A DNA stretch of 64,000 nt from Liopterus haemorrhoidalis. Lineage: Eukaryota > Arthropoda > Insecta > Coleoptera > Dytiscidae. Shown in pieces: positions 22,235-33,798 of this stretch. Made by a program: the position numbers and the translations under genes. Under the pieces are notes generated by a model, which ran no database searches, had not been told where the DNA came from, and saw only the letters and a program-made list of their open reading frames with translations. Position 1 is the stretch's first letter; each line of letters begins with the position of its first letter. The stretch lies in contig OZ020611.1 of the NCBI GenBank assembly GCA_963971575.1, forward strand, positions 180,422,071-180,486,070, given 5' to 3'.

Positions 22235-22717
22235 TATAGGCTATTCCATGCGTTTTAGGTGGAAATAACTGGAATTTTAATTTTTGTAAGTTGTCATGAG
22301 CTCTTCTTTTATGGTTTGAACTTGAGTGGGATCAACCTCCCATGAAGCTGGAATATTTTATTACTTCGATGCATTTTTCTTGTTTTGTCAGAATGAAAAG
22401 GATATGTATAGCTCTTTTTATAACCCCTCCCCATCAAATAATTCTGACCACCTCACTGAATAGAGCTTTTGTTATTTTTTTTTAAACAAAGAAACTATTT
22501 TTTATTTCATGCAATATAAATACTAATACTAATAATAATATTTTTTTGGTTTAGGCGGAACTAGATTTTCAATTCTAGTTACTTTTACAGATTAAGTGAG
22601 GCTTGTGATAATTTTGTTTAGCAAAAGCCTTCTTCAAACCATAAAAGAAGAGCTCATGACAACTTACAAAAATGAAAATTCTAGTTAGTTCCGCCTAAAC
22701 GTTTGGAATAGCCTATA
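22235..22717. mobile_element. MITE with about 85-bp TIRs
   Basis: The ends start TATAGGCTATTCCA and stay complementary for about 85 bp, including TTTTTGTAAGTTGTCATGAG. TA lies at both edges. A third partial copy of the tip (GTTTAGGCGGAACTAGATTT) lies inside near 22550. Length about 480 bp, non-coding. Confidence 0.85.
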
Positions 22718-24509
22718 TGTGGGAATTTCCTATATTTCCGTACAGGTAAATCAACCACAGAGAACTGAGAGAGACATCCGAGAGACAGTTGAAGACGGTA
22801 ACTAAGGACGCTTTTGATTATTGTATTGTATTATTATTGTTGATAGAGTTTTTAATGATATTTACTTGTCGTTATAATTTGTATCTAATTTGCAATATAA
22901 ATTATGAGTTAAAGACGTGTAGTATTTCATTTTAAGATGGAAATCCTGCATATATTATAACGAAATATATATGATTTAGTCTATTTTTATAGTCACTGGT
23001 TTATCAATTATAATTTCCCAGGTTTGAGAAAGTTATAAATATACCTATAAATATATAATACTGTACCAGTGGAAAAAATTAAATTTTATAATCTTCCCTG
23101 TTTGCGCTAAAAGTAACATACATTGCGGTAAAAAGAAATAGGTAATAAAAAACAAATAAAACTTGTAATTAAAGCGTAGAATATACGTGATAAAATAAAA
23201 CGTATATGAAAGTATGTGAATTGAATATAAATATGTAGCAATATCTCCTTTTTGAAATCTGAACCGGTAGATGTATAAACTTCATAATTGAATAGAAAAG
23301 TTGTAGGAAATTTCATTAATACAGTTAATTTTACAGCAGGCACTTCGGCGCACTTTTATTTCATTTATTCACATTGTTACAATATAATTCCGCCCTATTT
23401 ACTCTCGTGATTGCTTGTTATCCTAACCTAATTATTATTAATCCATTCGTGTTTCTATGCTAACATATTTGTGTCAATGGAAATGAATTTGAAGATCAAA
23501 GGTCAAATAATAATTGGATAAGATAAATATACTTATTACTTAGCCTAATAAGGCTCAATACTAGCCATTGAATACTGAAGAACATTTATCCACTTAGCTT
23601 CAATGATTATTATAGATACTTTATGGCAGAAGTTCCCAAACTTATTTTGTCGCGAAATCTTTATACGATTTTCCAAAAATCACAGAACCGTTGTCATATT
23701 TATATTTTACCACTAACCACCTTAAGAAATTAAGCGAAATAAACATTGTTCTTCTGAACTAGCGCCATTGTGCTTTTGTCACACTAATCTTACAAATATC
23801 TTATTCTTACTTATAATTCACTGCCAAAGTATAACGAATAACTTTATATTCAACGAAGGCGACGTATAGGGTGCGAAATTAAATTATGTTAAAATAGAAT
23901 ATCATTCTGTTCAAGAATTAAGAAGGTGATTAGACGTCGAATACTACAAAAAATTGTAAAAAGAGAAGTTTTAATGGAAAGGTTAGTTCATATCGATTTT
24001 TTATCATAGTAAAAATAATAAATTTTCTATGAAATTTTAGTAATAAATATATAAACATATAAACAGTATCAGGAAAGAAACTGTTTTTCAGAATAGTTCG
24101 ATTGATGGCCACAGTCTTTACTATCGACTTTAAAATTAATTAATCTATTTATGGAATATAGGTACCAAAACAAAAGTAATGATCATAAAAACAAAATAAA
24201 GTATAAAAATAGGATTGATTGATGAAGGTGTTGCATCTCAATGGAACTTGTTAAAAAATAAGAATGTGAAGTAAAAATAAAAACACTGGGTGTATGTTCC
24301 ACTTAATATAATTCTAAATTCGTAATACATGTACATCAAATGTCTTCTTTTCATACTGTCTTAAATATTCCAATCCACTGGTATCTTATATGCGGATGAT
24401 GTGAAAAATTTTAAATCGCTTTCAAATCAAACGTACTATTCTGCGCCGAATTAGTCTAGAATACCTCATCTTCCCGTAATAGTTGCTATGTCACCCCATC
24501 ATTTATGCT
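22718..24509. other. Unassigned; hAT-tip-like word at 23626
   Basis: GCAGAAGTTCCCAAACTTAT at 23626 resembles the tip of the hAT MITE at 21601, with no partner end seen. Otherwise this is AT-rich DNA without a recognised gene. Confidence 0.35.
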
Positions 24510-24975
24510 TGGTTTATATACGGAACAAGAATAAGGAATAGGAAATAAGAATAGTGCACAAGATGTTAAAACATGGCTGCGCCGTATATCGATTTATGTA
24601 GGAATGAAATTTAACTTAAACATAAGAATAGTTGGTAACATTCAACATTTTTATTCTTATTTCAAGAATAAGACACGATAAGCCTGCGCACAGCAATCAA
24701 AATGTCTGCCGTAATAAAGTTTGGTCAACAGATGTTTTTCAGTTGTGATCAGAGGGTTGTAAACAACAATAAAATGTTTTTAACAGTAATAAACGAAATT
24801 TTTTAAAAGGTTTTATGAATCAGAACCTGTCAAGTGACAAATATTAAACACAGACCAACGCAAGTACGCAGGCGCAGCGACGAAATGTTATGTCATATAT
24901 AAACGGTTTAATATTTGTTATTCTTGTGTACTATTCTTATTTCCTATTCCTTATTCTTGTTCCGTATATAAACCA
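24510..24975. mobile_element. MITE with about 54-bp nearly perfect TIRs
   Basis: The left end begins TGGTTTATATACGGAACAAG. The right end is its reverse complement over about 54 bp with a single difference. Non-coding, about 466 bp. The near-identity of the ends suggests a relatively recent insertion. No target duplication is obvious. Confidence 0.85.
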
Positions 24976-26064
24976 ACCATTACTACTAGCCCGCGTTAAA
25001 TATACAGACCACTTTCATTCTGTGTCTAGCGAACTCAAAAAACACTGTTCTTCGAGTATTTCCGCCTAATAAGCGCTTCGGTCGCAACAAAACATAAGAG
25101 TGTATCTCTGCATAGGATTTAAATAGTTAATAATATTGAGTAATTTAAGTACTTAGTTTTACCACAAAAATATCTTAAGTATATATATTATCGACATTAG
25201 CTTATGCAAAACTATTCAATTTATAGTAATGATGGCATTATTTAAAATTGTAATTGGGATTAGTTTTAAAACCTAAATTTGAATTTTTCGTTCCGCAAGC
25301 ATATCGATATTTTCTGGCTTATAAAATATATTGCTATACAAATCATAATTTTAAAATGTCAAATATGGGTAGCTGGTGTTTCGTAATACTCAGATCCACA
25401 TGGTGTATTCACCACAATTCGGTTTTATAATTTCATGAAAAATGGCCTTTCACAAATAATAAATATACATTTATATTTAGTTTTCCAAATCTGGACTTTT
25501 AGATGTCATATATAACCGCGGTTATTTTATAGAAATACAAATAAAAAACATTGAAACCGCTTTAAATGAAAAATTGGTTAACGTGAAAAAATGTTTTGGT
25601 CCCGACAAATACTATGTTCATACATTCATTTTCTTTCAGTATGAAGCAAATAACACATAACATGAAAAGATTTAGCATTTCAGAAGAATAAAATACTGGC
25701 CTCCACGTCTTTATCAAATTGATTACTGTTTATAACTGCATGACAACTTTCTATTGACCAGGTTGACATCGGATATTAAACAATAAATACATGCAAGCCA
25801 CTTGCCACAAACTGCTCTTACCTTTTTAAATAAATGGAATTAAACATCGGCGGGCAAAACATTTCATTTAGAGGGATTACCGTTTAGGTTTGTTTTCCAA
25901 AGCTAAGAGAGTTTTTAAAAGCGTATACTATTGAGTCTAATGTTCAAATTGAAAAAGCTTTTGTATTTTTTTTTTTTTTTTTTTATTTAGTAATAAAATT
26001 CTTCAGATAATTTATCTAATATTTATTTATTTATTTATGGTTTGGGTGATCAGACAGACCATAA
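24976..26064. other. No recognised feature; T-run at 25967-25984
   Basis: AT-rich DNA with no long ORF. A T-run and TATT-rich stretch at 25967-26037 leads into the tandem array. Confidence 0.4.
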
Positions 26065-26755
26065 CAAATCATAAAAATGATATTTTTTACTGCGCGCACA
26101 AATATCATTATACCTTTGGAATAACAGAATAGATTTTTAAAATTCTTTTAATTCTGGTTTAAGTATAAACCATGTACCAATTTTGCCGCTGACGAAACCT
26201 ATATTGTCGCTGATAATTTTAAGATAATGCGTTAAATATGAACGAAAAACATGGATTTAGATTTACCCTCCCGCACAAATTATTACAAGTTTGGAACTAC
26301 GGAACAGATTTTATTGAAACACATACTCAAACTTGACCAGATAGTGTTTCTATAGATAGAAAAAAAGAAACACGTGAAAATCTGATCAACAGTTCTCGAG
26401 TAATACGTTAAACATAAACCGAAAAGATGGATTTGACTTAACTGTGCGGACACATATGTTTATATATTTGGAACTACTGAATAGATTTTAAAAAAACTTT
26501 TAATTCAGATTAGTGTACTGCGTGTAATAACTTTGCTGCAGACAAAACCTATGTTGTCACCGATAATTTTAAGATAATGCGTTAAATATGAACGGAAAAT
26601 ATAGATTTCGTTTTACCCTCGTGCACAAATATAATTATAACTTTGGAACTACTGAACTGATTTTAATAAAACACAGCCGAAAACCTGACCAGATGTTATA
26701 TCAGTAGAAAAAAAAAAACATATAAATCGGATCAGAAATTCTCGAGTGAAAAGCG
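26065..26755. repeat. Tandem array, about 174-bp unit in alternating types
   Basis: The word TAATGCGTTAAATATGAACG (or variants) recurs at about 26225, 26399 and 26573, a period near 174 bp, followed each time by a TTTGGAACTACGGAACAGATT-like segment. Units 1 and 3 share GCTGACGAAACCTA. Units 2 and 4 share CTTGACCAGAT and TTCTCGAGT. This gives a roughly 350-bp dimer repeated twice, like a small satellite block. Confidence 0.75.
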
Positions 26756-27099
26756 CATATATTGACAAACATATAGACAGAGATACGTTGCCTTATGGGT
26801 ATACATTTACACAACAAAATCGTTGCGTTAATCACACGTATTAAAATCAACTTTAATAGTGCACACAGTTCTATTTAGAGCGAATTCGGTCTAATATTTG
26901 TATGATAATTGCCAGAGTAAACGAGTATTTATTTGCCTCAGGCTTGTAGTTGGTTCATTACAGTTTATTAAACTCGGAATATCTTCAGTATCAATCATAC
27001 CATTTACTATTTTATAGACATAATTCCTCTCTAATTTAGTTCTACGTTTTTCAAGATGTGTAGATATATCTACTTAATTGAATATAATATAACTAGATT

Positions 27100-28176
27100 A
27101 TTTAAAATGGCTGAGCTAAAAAAAAAAAAAATTCGTCAAAAGTAAATAATTTTTTTAAAATAATTCCAGTGATCCAAAAAAGACATCAAGACATATTTCT
27201 GAGGAAACCTCAGAAAATTTTAATATTTCAATGTCAAATCGTACTATAAGAAGGAGACTAAATATTATGAGATGTTATGGGACGGTAGAGTAGCGGTAAA
27301 AAAGCCTGTTATTTCTAAGCAAAACAGAAGACTTTGATTGTATTTTGCTGGATATCAACTAGAGTGGTCCATTAATAAATGGAAAAGGGTCCTTTGTAGT
27401 GATGAAAGCAAATTTGAATTGTTTGGAACTAATGGAAAGAAGTATGTCAGAATGGTGATTCCCACTGTCAAACATGGCAGCGGCAAGATCATGGTTTGGG
27501 AATGTTTTTCTTCAGCTGGAATTGGTCCAATAATAAGAATCGGTGTGATAATTGATCGATTTAAAAATACACATATTCTAGAGAGTGTGATACATCCATA
27601 TGCAGAAGAAGAAATACCTCTGAGATGGTTATTTCAACAAGATAATGGTCCGAAGCATTCGTCAAATTTGATAAAACATTGGTTTTTACATAAAAACGTA
27701 CCGATAATGAAATGGCCATCTCAGAGTCCTGATCTTCATCCAATCGAGCACCTTTGGTAGCATTTAGATTTAGATTCACAAAAATGCAGCTACAATGACT
27801 AACTTTTGAAAAAAAAGAGCAAGAATGGAAAAACATCCCTCAACAAATATGTGCTAATTTATTAGATTCGATGCCAAGAAGATATTTTTCTGTGATTAAA
27901 GAATATGGCTACGCCACCAAATATTAAAGAATTATTTTAATTTTTAATTAAAATTTATTTTTTTGTAAGTTTCATATTTTTAGACCAAATAAATATCGTT
28001 TATGTTGAATTGTATCTTTCATTTAAAACATATTATCAGTAGTACAATAAATATATATATATATATATTAAAGATTAATTTCCTAAATTAATTTTGATAC
28101 GTTAAATATATAAGCATAACTCAAGTTGAATTTATATGAATATAAAAAATGTTTCCATACTTATGGCCACAACTGT
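27100..28176 (+). mobile_element. Tc1-like element lacking its 5' end
   Basis: A Tc1-type transposase frame is followed by the 3' end CATACTTATGGCCACAACTG at 28156-28175, the usual Tc1-family terminal word. I do not see the matching start upstream, so the 5' TIR is lost. It is about 1.08 kb as it stands. Confidence 0.8.
27150..27930 (+). pseudogene. Tc1 transposase, DD34E, inactivated
   Basis: The N-terminus is broken by frameshifts but shows SNRTIRRRLN, a helix-turn-helix. From 27338 an open frame of 140 codons runs KRVLCSDESKFELFG (first aspartate near 27398), WECFSSAGIGP, LFQQDNGPKHSS (second aspartate near 27640) and WPSQSPDLHPIEHLW (glutamate near 27749). A stop follows HLW directly. 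The C-terminus resumes in another frame as WKNIPQQICANLLDSMPRR and ends ATKY. All three catalytic residues are present, yet the ORF is interrupted. It would act on TA sites. Confidence 0.85.
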
Positions 28177-28204
28177 ATGTAATATTGTGATAAAATTTAT
28201 AATC

Positions 28205-28470
28205 TAAATACCTTAAAAAGTGTTCTGGAATACTTTCAATTTTGCTTGAGTGCATAGCATATTACGGATTCCATATTAAACAATTATACTCTAACTTTGA
28301 AAAATGTTAACATGAACGCATGATAAAGCTTCATGGTCATCAAATTTGAATTTTGAATCGAAATGAATTCCCATATCCTTTACTGTATTAACCTCAGTTA
28401 GGAGTGTATTATTTAATTGTTATGTAAATTTGATAGAAAACCATTTTCCAGCTATGTTCTACTAAGGCAT
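28205..28470 (-). pseudogene. LINE (Jockey-like) reverse-transcriptase remnant
   Basis: The minus strand reads TVKDMGIHFDSKFKFDDH, equivalent to the KDLGVxFDSKLxFxxH motif just after the polymerase core of Jockey/CR1-type LINEs. YGIRNMLCTQAKLKVFQNTF then matches the YGSxxWxPYxxxxxxxIERIQ region. Stops are present. Only about 90 codons are traceable. Confidence 0.5.
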
Positions 28471-29985
28471 TTTTAAAAAAAAATTATATAAAGATATTTT
28501 GCAGATCAGTATCAATGTAAAGTATTGTTGAAAATAATTTATTAAACAAATATTAAAGATGTATTAAAATATTCAAAGGAATAATAGTTTTATTTTAGAA
28601 GTTCCTGGCTTGCCATGTGTAAGTTTTCTATTAGGAAATAAATTGCAAACAGAGCAACTTCATGTATAGATTCTTCCTTTGTACTTCCTCAAAAGATTAA
28701 TATTCAAAATTCCATGTTTAAGTTCGATCTAGATTAAATGTTTGTGAAGGTTTTCAGGAGCTTTTATATAAGAATAAGCCACAGAAGAGATCATTTTGTA
28801 TTACAAAAGAAAAGTTTCTCGCTAAGAAGGATTATAGAAAACAAAAAAAGACAGTAGCAAGTTGCAACTAAAATCCTCTTCCACTTCCATTGAAGGTAGA
28901 AACCAGGAACGTGCTCGTTTTTTTGCACTTATCCAGAATTCTAAATGTATTGTTAAAGTCGGACTTATTAAAGACATTCATTATTCTTCACGAATTTGTT
29001 GTACCTCTATGCTAAATAACAAATGCAAACTTAAGTACTATACAAATCGTTCTGTAACTAAGAAAAATTCTTAGAAATTTCTGGGAAACTAGTTTTTGAG
29101 ATAAATTTTTAATTTTAATTCAGTCCTTACCTTCAAAATGCCTTGTTTGTATAATATGTGATCTAACTAGAGATAGATCACTAAATATATTTTTAGACAC
29201 AGTTTATGAAATTATTCAGTTTCACAGATTGTGAGACATCTTATTTTCTTAAATCTTCTGCAGTGTAATCTAACTGTATTATTGAATATAATATTGTGTG
29301 ATATATCTATGATTATTATTAGTAAATGTAAGTCTAAGTTAAACGCATCAAACTGTTAAATGTTAATTGTTTAGTTTGCATGTATATCTAAGTGCATTGG
29401 TATATTAATGTAAATAAGTAAATGTATGCTAACTGCACAAATAACGCATATATGTGTTTGGACACAAACAAGGACAAATTGTCTGTGGTATCCCTTAATA
29501 AATAAACAAATCAAATAATATGGAGTAGTACAAACGTCCTTCAGTCTATTTGTAAATAAACGAATGAATATGTGAACTGTACCTTTGCATTCTACTTGCA
29601 CTGAGTTAAATGGAGTGCATGGTAAAATATGTAATTGAATGACTTTATACGTCCAAGCACTCATTGAAGTATGATGACGATCTGACAGTGATTTAACGAA
29701 GATATGACTCAGAAGTAACGTAATTTGAATACAGCTTTCACTGCTTTGATAAAATTTAGTAACAATCATATCCTCAGATGAAGAAGTCTGATTTAAAAAG
29801 TTAGATGTATAGTAATTAATATCACTAGTAAACAAAAATGAACTTATTTTTCGTGACATGGACAAAACATAGTGTATCCCACTTAAAATTTTACTCGAAG
29901 CCGAAAATGACCTCAGATTTTCGCCCATAATTTTTTTGCTATGAGGTATTGTTTGTTTCTAACGAAATATAGCGATAGACGTATT
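28471..29985. other. Unassigned; contains the longest open frame (185 codons)
   Basis: A minus-strand frame at 29371-29928 has 185 codons from an ATG, the longest in the window. It begins MGENLRSFSASSKIL and has hydrophobic, Cys/His-containing stretches toward its end. I recognise no domain or motif. It lies downstream of the relic at 29990-30650 on the same strand. In DNA this AT-rich, a chance frame of this length is possible. The segment 28571-29070 has no identifiable content. Confidence 0.3.
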
Positions 29986-29989
29986 ATTA

Positions 29990-30650
29990 TTAATTTGAAC
30001 TTACCTCAAAATATTGTTTACGATATTTTGTTTCTGAGACATACCTTATTAATATCCAGCAGTAATCCATTTATCCTGATATCACATTTTCATGGCGGAA
30101 ATGTCTTGGTGGAACTGTTTCCCATGTTCATCACTTACTGCACCCAGATCTACTGGGATGTAGATGAGAATCCAGACGTGAATTTTTAAAGTCATCCTAC
30201 ATCCCATTTCTTTGTAGGCATCAAGTAGTTCATTCACGGTATCTCTGTAATTTTTAGCTCTCACATTTCCAAGAAAATTTTAAATAACTGTTTAAAAGCT
30301 CTCCAAGCTCTTATTTCAGCTTAATTTAGCATACTGTCAAATATACCATCTTTCATTATTTCTCTTATTTGTGGGCCTACAAATTTGCCCTCTTTAATTA
30401 TTGCTTCACTAATTTTTGTTTTAGATACAAAAACCCTCTTCCGTTTTGATCCATTACTTCATTTAGCCCAATTTAATATGTAAAAGTGAGAAATATACGT
30501 TTTTGGGATCAACCAGTGGTTTACTTCTAATGTTTTTTAGTCCAAGAGTTAGTGCCTGACGTAGTGGCCACTCCTTATGTATAGTGAATTACTTAGAACT
30601 CAAAAAGTAACCAGTCTCTTTTGTTACTGTATTCTGCACAAGTATAATCA
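29990..30650 (-). pseudogene. Relic of an uncharacterised transposon-associated protein (FHQDI family)
   Basis: Minus-strand segments in order are KEWPLRQALTLGLKNIRSKP, LVDPKNVYFSLLHIKLG, ISEAIIKEGKFVGPQIREIM, LGNVRAKNYRDTVNELLDAY, KEMGCRMTLKIH, DLGAVSDEHGKQFHQDIS and, after a shift, DYCWILIRYVSETK. I know this succession (PLVDPKKVxLPPLHIKLGL, FVGPQIRxL, MGCxMSLKIHFLxSH, LGAVSDEHGERFHQDI, DYCW) from many unnamed insect and cnidarian proteins that behave like mobile-element genes. Its biochemical role is unknown to me. This copy has several stops and shifts. A MITE borders its upstream side at 30659. Confidence 0.7.
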
Positions 30651-30658
30651 TATAAATA

Positions 30659-31063
30659 TACCGGGTGAATTATTTAAGGAACAACATACATGTTTCACAT
30701 ATAATGTAAATGAAGTGAGTTATTTCAAAAGCAATATAGCCATAAAACAAATGCTTATCGTATCCATAGAAAAGACAAAATATTATTTTTTAAAATATTT
30801 TTTGGTGCTACTAAGGACATTATTATTTTTGTTTGTATGTAAATATAAACAAACTAATAAAAATTCATTTATTGTTACTAATTTACTATTTTTTAGCCGT
30901 CTAGGAACTTGTCAAATCACTATTATATCTAATCAACACTGCATATCTGTTGCCACGGATATGAGCTTGCTTTCATAATTTGCTATGTTGCAAATGAAAT
31001 AACTCACTTCATTAACATTATATGTGAAACATGTATGTTGCTCCTTAAATAATTCACCCGGTA
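30659..31063. mobile_element. MITE with about 85-bp TIRs (TACCGGGTGAATTATTT)
   Basis: The left end is TACCGGGTGAATTATTTAAG and the right end is its reverse complement; complementarity runs about 85 bp, with a few changes such as GGAACAAC versus GGAGCAAC. The two opposed frames that both encode GELFKEQHTCFTYNVNEVSY are simply the two arms translated. Non-coding, about 405 bp, directly upstream of the relic at 29990-30650. Confidence 0.85.
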
Positions 31064-31394
31064 TGTAATTGTCATCTAGACAAACAAATTGAATATTAAA
31101 ATCGTGGTCGTCTCTCATAATATTACAAGCTAACACCTAAAAGACACTGAATTGAAACATGCGTTATTTTGTAGATATGATAGAACTTGTAAGAAACACA
31201 GGTGTGATGACGGAAGTGATTTGCAAGTTCAGCGAGCGTTGTATATTTTACGTGTATTGGTTTTCAATATATGACGCGCCATTTGGAAGTTATGACAAGT
31301 AACTTCCATCATATTATATGTATTATCAGTTTAATGAGCGGTCCACATAAAACATATATGTGTAGTAAAATTTTGTCATTATGTACATATATCA
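31064..31394. other. No recognised feature
   Basis: A short AT-rich stretch between the MITE and the LINE relic. Confidence 0.4.
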
Positions 31395-31975
31395 CATATA
31401 TAATAATAATAATAAATTAGCACTGCGAGCCTAGTAGGCCCATGGCTTAATTGAGTTTTTCTCTACTCATTCTTATTTCTTTAAGTTCTTTCTTTCCATT
31501 TAGTGATCTTCAGCTGTTCTAGATCTTTCTCCACCTCCTTCCACCATCTCGTCCTCGATCTTCCTCTCCTTTTCTTGCCACCAATTGTTCTCTGCATCAC
31601 GGACTTTGGTAATGTAGTTTCTGGCATTCTCTCCACATGTCCCATCCAGCGGAGACGTTGACATTTTATGACTGCTACGATATTAGCTTCTCCATACATT
31701 TCTTCTACTTCCTGGTTTGTCCTTCGTAGCCATATCCCGTCCACCATTTTTCCTCCAAAAATCTTGCGTAACACTTTTCTTTCCCATATTTTAACACTGT
31801 TTTGTTCTGATATGTTTAGAGTCCACGCCTCGCTTCCATATGTCACTATTGGTCGTATCACTGTCTTATAGATTCTCACCTTTGTTCCTTTGTTCATGAA
31901 ATATTCTTACTTCTTAGTAGTTTACCTAGTGCGTGGATACATTTATTTTCTGCCATTAATCTTGTCTGTATCTCA
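31395..31975 (-). pseudogene. 3' part of a LINE (RTE-like), reverse-transcriptase C-terminus
   Basis: The minus strand reads EIQTRLMAENKCIHALGKLL, then, after one frameshift near 31905, KVRIYKTVIRPIVTYGSEAW, LRKIFGGKMVDGIWLRRTN, RLRWMGHVERMPE, KRRGRSRTRWWKEVEKDL and KITKWKERT. This is the well-known post-polymerase region of insect RTE-like retroposons: TYGSEAW, W.GHV.RM and GR.R.RW. The 3' end GCACTGCGAGCCTAG is followed by an ATT run (31399-31411), typical of these elements. The 5' end is truncated, with no endonuclease or YADD core. The open stretch of 138 codons makes it younger than the relics at 9395 and 10590. Confidence 0.85.
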
Positions 31976-32584
31976 GAAACACATATATGCAGTACCTAAT
32001 TAGATAAAATATATCTGGATGAAAATTTATATGTGTGAATTATGTTAGTATATAGTTGAGATGTGCCTGATATCCGTATCCGTATCTGCATCCGTATCAG
32101 AAAATATCCGCTGGAAAATATATCATTCGCATATTTTTATTATTAATAATGCATTATGTATAAAAATGTTCTGTTAACCTTTATTAATAAAAATTGTTTT
32201 AAAATCACACTTTACTAAAAAAATACACTATTTTCGTATTAAGGTAAATTTTTAAGATGTTCTGAAATTTTAGGATAAAAAAAAAATAAATAAACAATAA
32301 TAAGTTCACAAAATTTCATAACGGAAATTAAATCATTCCATTCACAAATTCTCTACTTATAAAGCAGGTACTGTTATGGAAACATATGAAAACGATATAA
32401 GATACCAATCCCCTAAATGGAACAGTTTACACTGTTTTAAAGAAAATGAATAATAATTTATAATAAATAGAATAAAATAAAAGAAATAGAATAATTTATG
32501 ATAAATAAAATAGATGGGCTGATGTAGAATTATTTAGAATCAACCAGTAGCTATGTTAGAAGTCAACATATTGCTTTGCACATT
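31976..32584. other. Unassigned; ATCCGT hexamer patch at 32068-32112
   Basis: ATCCGTATCCGTATCTGC is an imperfect hexamer repeat. The rest is AT-rich and non-coding. Confidence 0.5.
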
Positions 32585-32965
32585 GTGGCGCCCGCTCTCA
32601 GCTTAAGTAAGGTAGGGTGGCCAGACAGTCAAACAAATGGTCTTCGCGGCAGAGACCTCGAAGGACCACCAGCAGAAGGCTGGAATATAGAAAGAAAAGC
32701 GGAGGTTATGTGACTCGAACACACCGAGTTGAGCCGCTGAGGAAGACACGGACGACCTAGAGGAAAGAAGAGGGGATAAAAACTCTTCTGCTCCTAGGGG
32801 CTGCTCTAGGAGACTAACACAAGGGAAATGGTAGCCCTAGCTGGGGTGTAGACGGGTAAAATCCTAGGCCCACAAGTAATGGCTATGGAGGAACCAAACC
32901 TAGAAATCCCACGACGTCTCTGAAAACCCTAGCCAAGCGACAAGAAATGCGGAGAACGATGCTCA
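32585..32965. other. GC-richer island of unknown origin
   Basis: About 380 bp with much higher GC than the surroundings and no open frame longer than about 40 codons. It starts at TGTGGCGCCCGCTCTC, and TGGCGCC recalls a tRNA-primer binding site, so it might be a leader left from an LTR element. No LTR, gag or pol is recognised. Confidence 0.4.
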
Positions 32966-33004
32966 ACACGATGGGCGTATCACATAAATAAAAATTGATG
33001 TGAA

Positions 33005-33376
33005 CCCAGCAAACATTCAACTAACGGCCGAATGCTGGCAAACTGCTTTTATGCTGGTAAATTACTGGCACCAAAAGTAAGTGCAACGCCAGTATTAATA
33101 ATGTACTTCACATTTTTATTTCGCATTCCGCCTATACGAAGTACTTTACCAGCATTTTATAAGCACTCTTCTTCACTCATACTTTTTACTTAAAACCATC
33201 AGAAATAAATCTTGCAACTAATGCGATTATTTTGCACTTTACCGTTGCTGGGCCAGCAACTGATACATCAATGGGCCAGTAACGGCCCTGGGGACACCGG
33301 GGTACTGGCCCATTACTTTCAATGCCGGGGAGTATGTGCTTTACCAATACTGGCCCGTATAAAAATGTTTGCTGGG
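33005..33376. mobile_element. Short CCCAGCAAACATT MITE, nested in copy D
   Basis: It begins CCCAGCAAACATTCAACT and ends AAAATGTTTGCTGGG. Its parts match both ends of the large element at 36233-37945, so it is a deletion derivative. AA flanks each side (33003-33004 and 33377-33378). Removing element and duplication restores GATGTGAAGTGTGAA, exactly the uninterrupted sequence beside copies B and C. The insertion site and 2-bp duplication are therefore directly visible. Confidence 0.9.
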
Positions 33377-33798
33377 AAGTGTGAATTTTCACACATTTCA
33401 GGGTTTTGCAGGTATTTAGTAAGTGAATGATGATTATTTGGGGTGCCAAAACAAATTTTATGACAAAATATTTTTTTATGAATTTTAATTCGAATGCCTA
33501 TTACCATTATTTAAGTTTTTAAAGATGTGCAGTATTTTTTTTTTTTTATATATCAAGGTTCATTAAGATTTTGAAAATTGCGCCTATGGCTTCCATTGGT
33601 TGTTTTTAGTCATAGCTCCTCCCCTTTGATTTCGTGTACATTCAAATATATAATTAAATTATAATTTCAACAATTTCCACTGGTTATTAAATTTACGCTA
33701 TTAAAAATTAAATGCAACAATTGCCAAAATATAATTAAAATTTTGAAAAAATAATTTAAACAATATAAAAATGCAAAAAATAAATAAAAAATAATATT

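Noticed and set aside
26065..26755. CRISPR array
   Set aside because: The 174-bp units are whole tandem repeats without short repeats and unique spacers, and the genome is eukaryotic.
30577..31136. Two opposed frames sharing GELFKEQHTCFTYNVNEVSY, as a conserved protein
   Set aside because: They are the two arms of one MITE read on opposite strands.
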